Assembly: GCF_006440675.2 (NCBI RefSeq)
Contig: NZ_CP083951.1
Coordinates: forward strand, 2,203,501 to 2,267,500
DNA length: 64,000 nucleotides
Direction of reading: 5' to 3'
From: Mesorhizobium sp. B2-8-5
GTDB lineage: Bacteria; Pseudomonadota; Alphaproteobacteria; Rhizobiales; Rhizobiaceae
The translations under genes were made by a program, and so were the position numbers. A model generated the notes under the pieces. It had not been told where the DNA came from, searched no databases, and saw only the letters and a list, made by a program, of their open reading frames with translations. This document shows, piece after piece, positions 45,669 through 54,571 of the stretch; position 1 is the first letter of the stretch, and every line of letters starts with the position of its first letter.

Positions 45669-46441
45669 GTGGGCTATCGGCGCCGAGATATGCGGACGAA
45701 AGCCGCCCCGTCAGTTGCTTGCCTGGTCGGAGGCAAGCACGTTGGCTTGTCGCTGGCACGCTGATCCTCTGCCACGCGATCACGGGGGCGGCCGCACAAT
45801 CCGCGCCGGTCTCCCACAAATCCGCCGACGATCCATATGCCGCCCATATCGCCGAGGCGTCGCATCGCTTCCGCGTTCCTCAGCTCTGGATACGGGCGGT
45901 CATGCACCTCGAGAGCGCCCGCGACCCGCGTGCCGTGTCGCGAAAGGGTGCAGTGGGTCTGATGCAGATCATGCCCGAAACCTGGGCCGAGCTGCGCCTT
46001 CGTCACCAGCTCGGCAGCGATCCCTATGATCCGCACGACAACATCCTTGCCGGCACCGCCTATCTTCGCGAACTCTATGATCGATACGGTTCACCGGGCT
46101 TTCTTGCCGCCTACAATGCGGGGCCGGGGCGCTACGAAGCCTCCTTGAGGGGCCGCCCGCTGCCGGCCGAAACCCGGGCCTATGTTGCAAAGCTTCGCCC
46201 TTTGTCGGGCGGCGGTGATGCGACCGGCGCGCTCATCGCCAGCCATAGCAAGGCCGTCACCCGGAAGACCGCGCCGCTGTTCATAGTGCGGTCGGGGTCC
46301 CTGGCCGGTTCCGGTCTTTCGTCCGGAGAACACGCTTCCGTCGACGTCTCATCGTCACCGTTGGTGGGCAAACTTTTCGCGGCCAGTTCGCAGCCGCGGC
46401 AACTGTTCACTGGGTCCGACCTGCGGAGAGCGCAGCGATGA
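45665..46441 (+). CDS. Lytic transglycosylase (VirB1-like)
   Basis: A 258-residue exported transglycosylase with a signal peptide (LVAGTLILCHAITGAAA). The SLT domain includes IRAVMHLESARDPRAVSRKG with catalytic Glu83, then AVGLMQIMPETW and FLAAYNAGPGRYEA. It would open peptidoglycan for the transfer apparatus. The 110-residue C-terminal tail is not conserved. Start overlaps the DUF736 stop (ATGA). Confidence 0.9.
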   Translation: MSGLSAPRYADESRPVSCLPGRRQARWLVAGTLILCHAITGAAAQSAPVSHKSADDPYAAHIAEASHRFRVPQLWIRAVMHLESARDPRAVSRKGAVGLMQIMPETWAELRLRHQLGSDPYDPHDNILAGTAYLRELYDRYGSPGFLAAYNAGPGRYEASLRGRPLPAETRAYVAKLRPLSGGGDATGALIASHSKAVTRKTAPLFIVRSGSLAGSGLSSGEHASVDVSSSPLVGKLFAASSQPRQLFTGSDLRRAQR

Positions 46442-46544
46442 CGGAGTCTCAGTCACATCGCATCCCGGCCTCTCGTTGGGCGTCGCGGCCTTTGATGCGC
46501 ATAGGCCACGAGATAACAACCGAGGGATGGCAAGATAAAAGGGC

Positions 46545-46668
46545 GCACATTGTGCTGCGGTCGGTTGGTTGCATTTGCTGGGTTTTTTGCCGCTTCCCGC
46601 ACATTGCAGCGCCACGGCGCAATGTGCTGAGAACAGGCAAATCATTGTATTTGCCGTACTTATGGCAA
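46545..46668. promoter_or_regulatory. Nested inverted repeats before the relaxase, candidate oriT
   Basis: The gap holds GCACATTGTGC (46545-46555, a palindrome), GCACATTGC/GCAATGTGC (46599-46607 and 46619-46627), GGCAAAT/ATTTGCC (46636-46642 and 46649-46655) and TTGCC/GGCAA (46651-46668). Transfer origins of this relaxase class usually lie just upstream of the relaxase gene, so this is the best oriT candidate in the window. Confidence 0.45.
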
Positions 46669-46684
46669 GGTGAGGGCCGGTGCC

Positions 46685-48424
46685 GTGTCCGATGAGCACG
46701 AGTTCCGCATCCGTCCAGGCCGCATTCGCTCGACGCGAGCCCAATCGTCGCGGCCCTTCATGGCCCAAGCGCTTGCGGCGGCGCAAAAGGCTGGCGGCGG
46801 CGTATCGCGCTCAGGCCGGATCGGGACAGGCAACAGTTCGCGGTTCGGGCGGGGCAGGGCAGCGAGCCTTCAAGCCAATCGCTTCCTCACCGCCCGCTCC
46901 CGCATCTGCATGATCAAGACCCGCGTGGTTCGCCATTCGAAACGCGGCGCGCCGCTGGCGACCCACCTCAATTATCTGCGCCGCGAGGGGGTCACACGCG
47001 ACGACGCGAGAGCCCGCATGTTCGGACCGGAGGTCGACGATGCGTCGACCTCGGATTTCGTCGATCGCTGCAAGGACGACCGGCACCATTTCCGCTTCAT
47101 TGTCTCGCCCGAGGATGCCGCCGAGATGGCCGACCTGAAATCCTTCACCCGTGATCTCATGTGGCGCATGCAGAAGGATCTCGGCACGACGCTCGACTGG
47201 ATCGCGGTCGATCATTGGAACACCGACAATCCGCATGTCCACGTCATCCTGCGCGGCCGGGCCGACGACGGCCAGGACCTCGTGATCTCGCGCGACTACA
47301 TCAGCCGTGGCATGCGCGATCGCGCCAGCGACCTCGTCACGCAGGAGCTCGGCCCCCGGTCGGATCTTGAGATCCTCCGGCATGTCGAGCGCCAGGTCGA
47401 GGCCGAGCGGTGGACCGGGCTCGATCGCCAGTTGCTCCGCGACGCACGCGACAACGGCGTCACCGATCTCACGCCACGTGCCGATCGCCGGCCTGACGAA
47501 TTCATCGCGCCAAAGATCGGGCGGCTGCGCAGGCTGGAAACGCTGGGCCTCGCCGAGCAACTCGGTCCTGGCAAATGGATCCTCAGCGAGAGAGCCGAGG
47601 CGACGCTGCGCCAGATGGGTGAGCGCGCCGATATCATCAAACGCCTGCATCGCGCATTCTCAGCCCGCGACATCGAACGCGCGAGCGCCAGCTATGTGCT
47701 GGCCGCAGAGACCATCGGCGAGACGATTAGCGGCCGTCTGATCGAGCGCGGACTGGATGACGAACTGAGTGGCAGTGCCTATGCAATCATCGATGGCGTC
47801 GACGGTCGTTGCCATCACGTGCGGCTCGCCGATCTCGAGGCGGCGGGCGACGGTGCGCCGGGCGCGATCGTCGAACTGCGCAAATTCGAGGACGCTCAGG
47901 GACGCCCGCGACTGGCGCTTGCCGTGCGCTCCGACCTCGATGTCGACAGACAGGTGGTTGCTGAGGGGGCAACCTGGCTCGACCGGCAGGCGCTTGCCCG
48001 TCCTGCGGCGGCTCTTTCCGACGGCGGCTTCGGCGCCGAAGTGCGCCAGGCGCTCGATCGGCGCGTCGAGCATCTGATCGGACTGGGGCTGGCTGAGCGG
48101 CAGCCGGGCGGGACCGTCTTTGCCGGCAACTTGATCGACACGCTGCGCCGAAAGGAACTCGATGCGCTGGGCGGCAGGATCGCGACCCAATCCGCGCGCA
48201 CCTTCAACCGTGCGGCAAGTGGCGAATCCGTGTCCGGCACCTACAGGCAGCGTTTTACGCTCGCGTCCGGCCGTTTCGCGATGATCGATGATGGCCTCGG
48301 GTTCCAGCTCGTGCCCTGGACGCCTTCGCTCGAGAAGCACCTTGGCCAGCATGTCAGCGGCAGCACTCGCGGCCACGGCGGTGTCGATTGGAGCTTTGCC
48401 CGCAAGCGCGGGCTAGGTCTCTAG
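46685..48424 (+). CDS. Relaxase (VirD2-like, DUF3363)
   Basis: A 579-residue mobilisation nuclease. The likely catalytic tyrosine is in THLNYLRREGV, and the metal-binding histidines are in DNPHVHVILRG. The DUF3363 body follows (RLIERGLDDELSGSAYAIID, DLDVDRQVVAEGATWLDRQ). GTG 46685 is chosen because AAGGTGAGGG lies 8 bases upstream; GTG 46670 is an alternative. It nicks oriT and leads the strand to the TraG coupling protein. The frame is intact. Confidence 0.85.
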   Translation: MSDEHEFRIRPGRIRSTRAQSSRPFMAQALAAAQKAGGGVSRSGRIGTGNSSRFGRGRAASLQANRFLTARSRICMIKTRVVRHSKRGAPLATHLNYLRREGVTRDDARARMFGPEVDDASTSDFVDRCKDDRHHFRFIVSPEDAAEMADLKSFTRDLMWRMQKDLGTTLDWIAVDHWNTDNPHVHVILRGRADDGQDLVISRDYISRGMRDRASDLVTQELGPRSDLEILRHVERQVEAERWTGLDRQLLRDARDNGVTDLTPRADRRPDEFIAPKIGRLRRLETLGLAEQLGPGKWILSERAEATLRQMGERADIIKRLHRAFSARDIERASASYVLAAETIGETISGRLIERGLDDELSGSAYAIIDGVDGRCHHVRLADLEAAGDGAPGAIVELRKFEDAQGRPRLALAVRSDLDVDRQVVAEGATWLDRQALARPAAALSDGGFGAEVRQALDRRVEHLIGLGLAERQPGGTVFAGNLIDTLRRKELDALGGRIATQSARTFNRAASGESVSGTYRQRFTLASGRFAMIDDGLGFQLVPWTPSLEKHLGQHVSGSTRGHGGVDWSFARKRGLGL

Positions 48425-48736
48425 CAGCTGAAAGAATGGATCCTGCCATGTCCGCCGCCAAATCCTTTGGGAGCAGATCCCCACCGTTTTCCTGAGCGTG
48501 GTGTTGACGACTTCGACGGCGACACAATCGCGGCATGGAGACTTGGCGTTCGGCCGCACCTCGGGCCGCGCTGGTCGATCGCGCCGGCTTGCCCGTCCAC
48601 TTATGCGCCTGCGCGCGCAGGAGGCGGGCGAACGCTACCAGCCCTTCATTACGGTGCGAGACGGCCTGGCGAAAGGGGCGAAGCTGCGCCAAGATTTCGG
48701 AAGTTAGCGATGCCGTGGGTCCGAGAAGAGGCAGTC
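48425..48736. other. Stretch where the rest of hipA is missing
   Basis: On the minus strand this should hold the continuation of hipA, but no frame resumes HipA similarity. One minus frame stays open with alanine/arginine-rich sequence that I cannot assign. No gene is supported. Confidence 0.3.
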
Positions 48737-48961
48737 TTAGCTGCGCCGCAGGGGGTTGTCGAAGACATTGACTACAGGCGCGCCGATATAGCGGTCCTCC
48801 CGCAAGGGAAGCGAAAGCGAGACAGGGAAGGTACCGTGCCAGTCCAGCCATTCGCGGGCATATTGAAAGTCCACGGCGCCGGTGGATTGCCTGCGCAGCA
48901 CGCCCACCAGCCGACCGTTCACGAAGACATTGAGCGGCGTGTGAGCCGGTCGCCGCGCCAT
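48737..48961 (-). pseudogene. hipA: HipA toxin, truncated after its N-terminal domain
   Basis: A 74-residue frame equal to the N-subdomain of HipA kinases: LNVFVNGRLVGVLRRQSTGA, FQYAREWLDWHGTFPVSLSL and VVNVFDN, after which it diverges and stops. The kinase core of about 330 residues is absent, so it cannot phosphorylate its glutamyl-tRNA-synthetase-type target. ATG 48961 overlaps the hipB stop by one base. It may be a harmless relic or a HipB-binding fragment. Confidence 0.75.
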
Positions 48962-49215
48962 CAGAACAGGTCCGCGATGTCGGTGGCGCTGCTTTTGCCG
49001 CGCGGGCGAACGACGAGTTCAAGGTCGAGGGCGGAGAGCGCAGCCATCAACGTACTGAGCTGCACTGCCGGCTCGCCGGCTTCAAGGCGAGACACGGTGG
49101 CCTGACGCAGGTGGATCCGGCTGCCAAGCGTCTGTTGCGTGAGGTCGGCTTGCCTGCGGGCGCGACGCAGAATGGCGCCGAGTTGCTTTTCGTTACGAGC
49201 GATCTGTTCGGTCAT
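48961..49215 (-). CDS. hipB: HipB-like antitoxin/repressor
   Basis: An 84-residue XRE protein: LGAILRRARRQADLTQQTLG, RIHLRQATVSRLEAGEP, and the HipB-type tail LDLELVVRPRG. The start at 49215 has AGGAG upstream. It would repress its own promoter through the four palindromes at 49234-49332 and, in an intact module, block HipA. The gene looks complete although hipA is broken. Confidence 0.85.
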   Translation of the reverse strand: MTEQIARNEKQLGAILRRARRQADLTQQTLGSRIHLRQATVSRLEAGEPAVQLSTLMAALSALDLELVVRPRGKSSATDIADLF

Positions 49216-49233
49216 GATAGTCTCCTGAGCATA

Positions 49234-49332
49234 TATACGCGATCGCGTATGACTTGGCAATATACGTGATCGCGTATAGATCTACCGTATACGCAACTGC
49301 GTATAGAGATCGGATATACGCAATCGCGTATG
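49234..49332. promoter_or_regulatory. Four 18-base palindromes at 27-base period, hip operator array
   Basis: TATACGCGATCGCGTATG (49234), TATACGTGATCGCGTATA (49261), TATACGCAACTGCGTATA (49288) and TATACGCAATCGCGTATG (49315) each span 18 bases and start exactly 27 bases apart. They fill the region just upstream of hipB. E. coli HipB binds four palindromic operators in its promoter, so these are the probable HipB sites. Confidence 0.8.
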
Positions 49333-49508
49333 ATGTTTGATGCTCAAATGCGCAATCCAGGAGGACGGCGCCCTCGCTCGCGCCCCGGGCTCTTGGGCTT
49401 CCCGATTCCCTGTCTTCCTTGCCGACAGTACGACGCGACGCGATCGGCGTGAGCCCGCTGTTGAATGTCGCGCCAACCTTGCTGACCTCTCGCCACAAGG
49501 AGAAGCGA

Positions 49509-51494
49509 ATGTCGGGAACGAAAGTCCTTTGGGGACAGATTGTCGTGGTCATCTTGATCGTGCTCTTCACGATCTGGGCCTCGACGCAATGGTCCGCCTG
49601 GCAGCTGGGCTATCAGGAACGGCTGGGAGCGCCTTGGTTCGTCATTGGCGGCATGCCAGTCTATTATCCGCCCGCCATCTTCTGGTGGTGGTATTTCTAC
49701 GACGCCTACGCACCAGCCATCTTCGCGCGCGGCGGTCTGATTGCCGCCTCGGGCGGCTTCATCGCGATCGCCGTAGCGATCGGCATGTCGCTATGGCGTG
49801 CCCGCGAGGCGAGGGAGGTCGCGACCTATGGCTCCGCGCGCTGGGCCGAAAGAAGCGAGGTGCAGGCGGCAGGCCTGCTTGCCCCCGACGGCGTGGTGCT
49901 GGGGCGCTATGGAACTCATTATCTGCGCCACGACGGGCCCGAGCATGTGCTTTGCTTTGCGCCGACGCGTTCGGGAAAGGGTGTCGGGCTTGTTGTGCCG
50001 TCGCTGCTGACCTGGCCTGGCTCGGCAATCGTCCATGACATCAAGGGCGAGAACTGGGGTCTGACCGCCGGCTTCCGCGCCCGCCACGGCCGGGTTCTGC
50101 TGTTTGATCCGACCAATGCAAGATCGGACCCATACAATCCTTTGCTCGAGGTGCGCCGCGGTGAATGGGAAGTCCGCGATGTGCAAAACATCGCCGACAT
50201 CCTGGTCGACCCCGAAGGCTCACTCGAAAGGCGCAATCATTGGGAAAAGACGAGCCACGCGCTGCTGGTCGGCGCGATCCTGCATGTGCTCTATGCCGGA
50301 CCGGACAAGACGCTTGCTGGCGTCGCGGCATTCCTGTCCGATCCGAAGCGGCCGATCGAATCAACCCTGGCCGCGATGATGACGACTCCGCATCTTGGGG
50401 AGGGTGGTCCGCACCCGGTCATCGCCAGCGCAGCCCGTGAGTTGTTGAACAAGTCGGACAATGAACGCTCCGGCGTGCTCTCGACCGCCATGTCCTTCCT
50501 TGGGCTCTATCGCGATCCGGTGGTGGCGGAGGTGACGCGCGCATGCGGCTGGCGCATCGCCGACCTGGTCGCCGATCCTCGTCCGGCGACGCTCTATCTC
50601 GTCGTTCCACCCTCCGACATCAGCCGCACCAAGCCGCTGATCCGTCTCATCCTCAACCAGATCGGCCGCCGTCTGACCGAGGATCTGCAGGCGAGGGCGG
50701 ATCGGCATCGACTGCTTCTGATGCTGGACGAGTTCCCGGCGCTCGGACGGCTCGACTTCTTCGAATCCGCGCTCGCTTTCATGGCCGGCTATGGGTTGAA
50801 AAGCTTCCTGATCGCGCAGTCCCTCAACCAGATCGAGAAGGCCTACGGCCCGAACAACTCTATTCTGGACAACTGTCATGTAAGGGTCAGCTTCGCGACC
50901 AATGACGAGCGCACCGCCAAGCGCGTCTCGGACGCCCTTGGTACGGCAACCGAGCTGAAGGCGATGAAGAACTATGCCGGTCACCGGCTCTCGCCATGGC
51001 TCGGTCATCTCATGGTCTCGCGCTCGGAGACGGCGCGGCCATTGCTGACACCCGGCGAGATCATGCAACTGCCGGCAGGCGACGAGATCGTCATGCTGGC
51101 GGGGACGCCGCCGATCCGGGCGAAGAAGGCGCGCTATTTCGAAGACCCGCGGCTGCGGGAGCGCATCATGCCGCCACCGGCTGTCATGGCTCGAACCGAG
51201 GCGGAGCCTGACGATTGGACGGCGCTTCCGTTGCCGGTTCCGCCACCGGGTACGGCAGCCGTGAGCGCGGCGGCGAAGGTCCAGGAGGGATCGATCGAGA
51301 GCGAGTTGCGACGCCAGCCGGAGCTCGATCCGCTTCTCCCGGCTGCGGCGGAGTTGCCGCCCGTCAACGAATTCGAGATCGAAGCGCCTGACGAGACGGA
51401 TGATCTCGCCGCGAAGAGCAGCCGGATGGCTCGCCTTGTTCGGGGCGTGGCACGTCAGATCGCGCTCGACCCGGACGATGGCATGGAGTTGTGA
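49509..51494 (+). CDS. traG: Coupling protein TraG (VirD4 family)
   Basis: A 661-residue membrane ATPase. Membrane segments lie near residues 8-24 and 75-93, with a periplasmic loop between. Walker A is APTRSGKGVGL (about 151-161), Walker B LLLMLDEFPALG, and the conserved FLIAQSLNQIEKAYG follows. It links the relaxase complex to the mating channel. AAGGAG fixes the start at 49509. The stop overlaps the CopG gene. Full length and intact, even though no channel genes follow. Confidence 0.9.
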   Translation: MSGTKVLWGQIVVVILIVLFTIWASTQWSAWQLGYQERLGAPWFVIGGMPVYYPPAIFWWWYFYDAYAPAIFARGGLIAASGGFIAIAVAIGMSLWRAREAREVATYGSARWAERSEVQAAGLLAPDGVVLGRYGTHYLRHDGPEHVLCFAPTRSGKGVGLVVPSLLTWPGSAIVHDIKGENWGLTAGFRARHGRVLLFDPTNARSDPYNPLLEVRRGEWEVRDVQNIADILVDPEGSLERRNHWEKTSHALLVGAILHVLYAGPDKTLAGVAAFLSDPKRPIESTLAAMMTTPHLGEGGPHPVIASAARELLNKSDNERSGVLSTAMSFLGLYRDPVVAEVTRACGWRIADLVADPRPATLYLVVPPSDISRTKPLIRLILNQIGRRLTEDLQARADRHRLLLMLDEFPALGRLDFFESALAFMAGYGLKSFLIAQSLNQIEKAYGPNNSILDNCHVRVSFATNDERTAKRVSDALGTATELKAMKNYAGHRLSPWLGHLMVSRSETARPLLTPGEIMQLPAGDEIVMLAGTPPIRAKKARYFEDPRLRERIMPPPAVMARTEAEPDDWTALPLPVPPPGTAAVSAAAKVQEGSIESELRRQPELDPLLPAAAELPPVNEFEIEAPDETDDLAAKSSRMARLVRGVARQIALDPDDGMEL

Positions 51495-51937
51495 AGCTCG
51501 TGACAGCAAGAAAGAAGAAGGTCCAAATTTCCGTCTATCTCGACCCTGCCGTGATGGCCTTGCTGGTCGACTATGCCGCCCGGCGCGATCGCTCGCAGTC
51601 GCTCATTGCTGAGGCGGCGATCGCCTCGTTCCTCTCTCCGGATGCCGACGCGCAACGCGAGGCGGCGATCTCCAAACGTCTCGACCGGATCGATCGCCGG
51701 ATCGCCCGGGTAGAGCGCGACGTCGGCATTTCGGTTGAAACCCACGCGGTCTTCATTCGCTTCTGGCTTGCCACCACTCCGGCCTTGCCTGAGCCGCTGG
51801 CCCAGGCGGCGCGCGCCAAGGCAAGCGAGCGTTATGACGCCTTCGTTTCCGCGCTTGGCAGGCGGCTGGCCAAGGGGCCGAGCTTGCGGCAGGAAATTCC
51901 CGAGGACATCGTGCCACCCGGCGATCCCGAGCGATAG
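51491..51937 (+). CDS. CopG-type ribbon-helix-helix protein
   Basis: A 148-residue protein with an N-terminal ribbon-helix-helix (KKVQISVYLDPAVMALLVDY, RDRSQSLIAEAAIASFL) and a helical C-terminus. In rhizobial elements it lies between traG and the trb operon. GTG 51491 overlaps the traG stop (GTGA). A perfect hairpin follows instead of trbB, so the transfer region stops here. Confidence 0.8.
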   Translation: MKLVTARKKKVQISVYLDPAVMALLVDYAARRDRSQSLIAEAAIASFLSPDADAQREAAISKRLDRIDRRIARVERDVGISVETHAVFIRFWLATTPALPEPLAQAARAKASERYDAFVSALGRRLAKGPSLRQEIPEDIVPPGDPER

Positions 51938-51958
51938 TGATGCGAGGGCCTGCGGGCG

Positions 51959-51988
51959 AAGGCGCCGCCGGAGCTCGCGCGGCGCCTT
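51959..51988. terminator. Stem-loop at the end of the transfer genes
   Basis: AAGGCGCCGC and GCGGCGCCTT form a perfect 10-base stem with a 10-base loop. There is no T-run, so it may be a stabilising hairpin rather than an intrinsic terminator. Confidence 0.4.
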
Positions 51989-52031
51989 CAGGTCCTGTCG
52001 ATTGCTGGACGTCTTCCCGTTGCCGACCCGG

Positions 52032-52904
52032 TCAGTTGGCGGCTCCGCACAACTGCGAAGTCGTCAAACCTGGCGGCACCTTTTCCGTGGGACCAAACCC
52101 GTACCTCGCCATGATGGTGGCAATCGTGCCGTTCGACATCACCTTGGCCAGCCGTTGGTTGTAGAGGTCGCGCAGGTCACCATCATCCTTCCTGAACGCG
52201 ATCGCGACGTAGCTGATCGACTTCTCATCGGTCGTGAATGGGTTGGCGCGCTCCAGATCGGGGCTCTTTTTGCCGGCCAGCAGCCCGATCGCAGTCGGGG
52301 ACGAAAATACCGCGGCGTCGATACGGCCGGCGCGCAGTGCCGCGATGTTGGTCTCGATGTCGGGAAACTGCAGGATGCGATCCTGAGGGACGCCCTCGGC
52401 GATGGCGTTCTGGATGACGTTGCTGCCGCGGCCGCCACCCATGATGGTGTCGGCCTTCTTGGCAAGATCCGCATAGCTATGGATCGCCTTTGGGTTGCCG
52501 GCGAGTACGATCGCCGCGTCCTCCTGCCTCAGGTCGGGAGCGCCGAAGGCGACCTGCTGGCATCGCGGCGGCGTTATCGATAGGCCGGACGCCACGGCGT
52601 CGAAACGCCCGGCCATCAAGCCGGGGATCAACGCGCCGAACTCGGTGACCTGAAAGTCGATCTGCTTGACGCCGAGGTCGGCGAACGCCGCTCTGAGCAG
52701 GTCCGGGTGCCAGCCGAGCAACTCGCCGGTCTCTTCCTTCTTGTAGCCCCATGGCGCGCGGTTGTGGATGCCGATCACGATCCTGCCCTCTCTCAAGATG
52801 CGTTCCTTTGTCGTTTCCGCCGTGGCCGGCAGCACAGATCCGACAATCGCGGCGTAGGCGATGCAGGCCAGGCCGATGGCGGCCGATCGGGCTCGAAATT
52901 TCAT
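52032..52904 (-). CDS. EhuB-like ectoine-type binding protein
   Basis: A 290-residue periplasmic binding protein with a signal peptide (IGLACIAYAAIVGSVLPATA). The body VIGIHNRAPWGYKKEETGEL, HPDLLRAAFADLGVKQIDF and FGALIPGLMAGRFDAVASGL matches EhuB, the ectoine/hydroxyectoine binding protein of Sinorhizobium. GGGAGGAC fixes the start. The usual ehuC, ehuD and ehuA partners are absent in this window, so it may feed a distant transporter or serve another amino-acid-like ligand. Confidence 0.75.
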   Translation of the reverse strand: MKFRARSAAIGLACIAYAAIVGSVLPATAETTKERILREGRIVIGIHNRAPWGYKKEETGELLGWHPDLLRAAFADLGVKQIDFQVTEFGALIPGLMAGRFDAVASGLSITPPRCQQVAFGAPDLRQEDAAIVLAGNPKAIHSYADLAKKADTIMGGGRGSNVIQNAIAEGVPQDRILQFPDIETNIAALRAGRIDAAVFSSPTAIGLLAGKKSPDLERANPFTTDEKSISYVAIAFRKDDGDLRDLYNQRLAKVMSNGTIATIMARYGFGPTEKVPPGLTTSQLCGAAN

Positions 52905-53357
52905 CGTGCAGTCCTCCCATGAGATTGAGTTGCGCGCAGGGGTTCGGCCCCAGCCGTTCAACGCTACGTTGAGGGCAGGCAATGCGTCAATATAGATATA
53001 CAAAATATGTACAAAATATTGCCGCCTCTCAAACAATGGGAGGCGAGGTGACCGGGCCGAATATTTGGAGTCTTCAATTTTCCAGGCCCCAACCCCGCAG
53101 ACGATGCAGATCAGCAGACTCTCGGTCAGGCGCGCTTTTCACCGTTCGGTCTTCCTACTCGAGCCCTCTTTGGCGGCTCACCGCTGGACTGACCGTTGAG
53201 CGAATAAGGCTCAGCGCACGATCATTGCTACAAGGTTTCTAAAAGCTTCAGAGGCAGCAGCCGACCGCGCCGGCGGCCGCGATCATATTCAATTTTGCTA
53301 AACTCTTCGGAACCGATTGCTCCGGCCCGGTTTGAATCCCGGTCCAGGAGTTCGAGT
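52905..53357. other. Gap upstream of the EhuB-like gene
   Basis: AT-rich start with a near-tandem ACAAAATAT repeat (53001-53021), then CGCCTC/GAGGCG (53024-53046) that can pair. From 53060 to 53357 no gene is supported. The promoter of the EhuB-like gene should lie at the left end. Confidence 0.35.
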
Positions 53358-54265
53358 GCATGCGGCATCTTGCGCGAGGCCGTGTTCAAGGGATTGCGCG
53401 AGGATCTCCAGGTGATCCCGGCGAAGCCGCCGTCCCCCTCCAAGCGCAGGTTGGAGGGCCAACATGGCGTTCCTCGCGAGAACATTCTCCAGCTGTTACC
53501 CGATGCTGTTGCACCTTCCAGGGAAGAGCTGATGGGCTACTGGCGGCGGGTGGCTGACCGAGCCCTGATCCATCTGGGACGAAGACCACTGAAGCTGGTA
53601 CGTCATGCGCAGGGGGCCACCTTCTATCACAAGGGACCGCTGCCCCCGATACCAGGACCGGTGCACCAGCTACGCGTTCAGAAGCGCGAGGGCGGCGAAG
53701 GTGTCCGGGTCTGGGTAGATGGTCTCGACGGGCTGCTTGGGTTGGTCGAAATGGATGCCGTCGAGCTACATCCTTGGAACGCTACGATTGACGATATCGA
53801 GCATGCTGACCAGCTCGTGCTCGACCTCGATCCTGGCGAAGGCGTGCCATGGGATGCGGTGATCGAGACGGCGCTGTCGGTACGTCACATCATGGAAGCT
53901 GCTGGGTTGCGGAGCTGGCCGAAGGTCACCGGGGGCAAAGGCATTCACCTGACGGCTCCGCTGGCTTCGGGTGTGACCCACGACAGGGCGCGGCAACTGG
54001 CTAAATCGCTTGCCCAGTGCCTCATCGATGCTAAGCCGGACCGTTACCTCTTGTCAGCCGATCCAGCAGCCCGACTGGTCGCATTTTCCTCGACTATCTT
54101 CGCAACGGGCGCGGCAATACTGCAGTCGGTACGTTCTCGCCACGAGCGCGGCCCGGCTTTCCTATTGCCCATCCTGTCACATGGACGCAGATCGAGCGGG
54201 GAATCCGGCCGGACGCCTTCACCATCGACCATCCATTCAGGGCTGCTGTTCGAAAGGCAGCGTAG
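53358..54265 (+). pseudogene. ligD: LigD end-joining ligase, 5'-truncated and frameshifted
   Basis: Begins within the end of the ligase domain (EAVFKGLRED) and runs into the LigD polymerase domain: ENILQLLPDAVAPSREELMG, TFYHKGPLPPIPGPVHQLR, VLDLDPGEG with the catalytic acidic pair, and VTGGKGIHL. Near 54070 the frame shifts by one base; the remainder (GRIFLDYLRNGRGNTAVGTF, then AFTIDHPFRAAVRKAA) is read in another frame to TAG 54265. Most of the ligase part is missing. No ku gene is nearby. The gene cannot make functional LigD. Confidence 0.75.
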
Positions 54266-54571
54266 TGAGAAGCCGCTTAACTTGCGGCGCTCAGTTCATC
54301 CTTCTGGAAGCGAAGGCGAGCAACCACGCGGCCCAAATCACTTTAAGACCTCCGCCCACTTCGATGCCGACGTGCGCTTGCGAAAGGCCATCAGAACCGG
54401 GGTCCAGCCTTGCACTCAGTAAGCGAGCCTGGGGAGCGCCATCAGGTATGCGTGGCCAAAGCACCAATTTCGTCTAGGCGCAACATCCCAGGATTGCGTG
54501 CGTTCTTTAAATTGAAGAGTTGCGGCCGATCTGCCGCATCCTCATGTGCTGACCAGTCGGAGGCCGCCACA

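Noticed and set aside
46438..46695. 85-residue frame starting inside the transglycosylase stop
   Set aside because: It covers the inverted-repeat region before the relaxase and has no family features; a control/oriT region fits better.
48354..49022. 222-residue minus-strand frame across the hip locus
   Set aside because: Shadow frame of hipB/hipA with alanine/arginine-rich sequence; the HipB and HipA frames have clear motifs.
49234..49332. CRISPR-like array
   Set aside because: Units are palindromic operators with 9-base gaps, far too short for spacers, and no cas genes are near.
49193..49570. Minus-strand frame with 9-residue peptide repeats upstream of hipB
   Set aside because: The repeats are only the translation of the 27-base operator array, whose period is a multiple of three.
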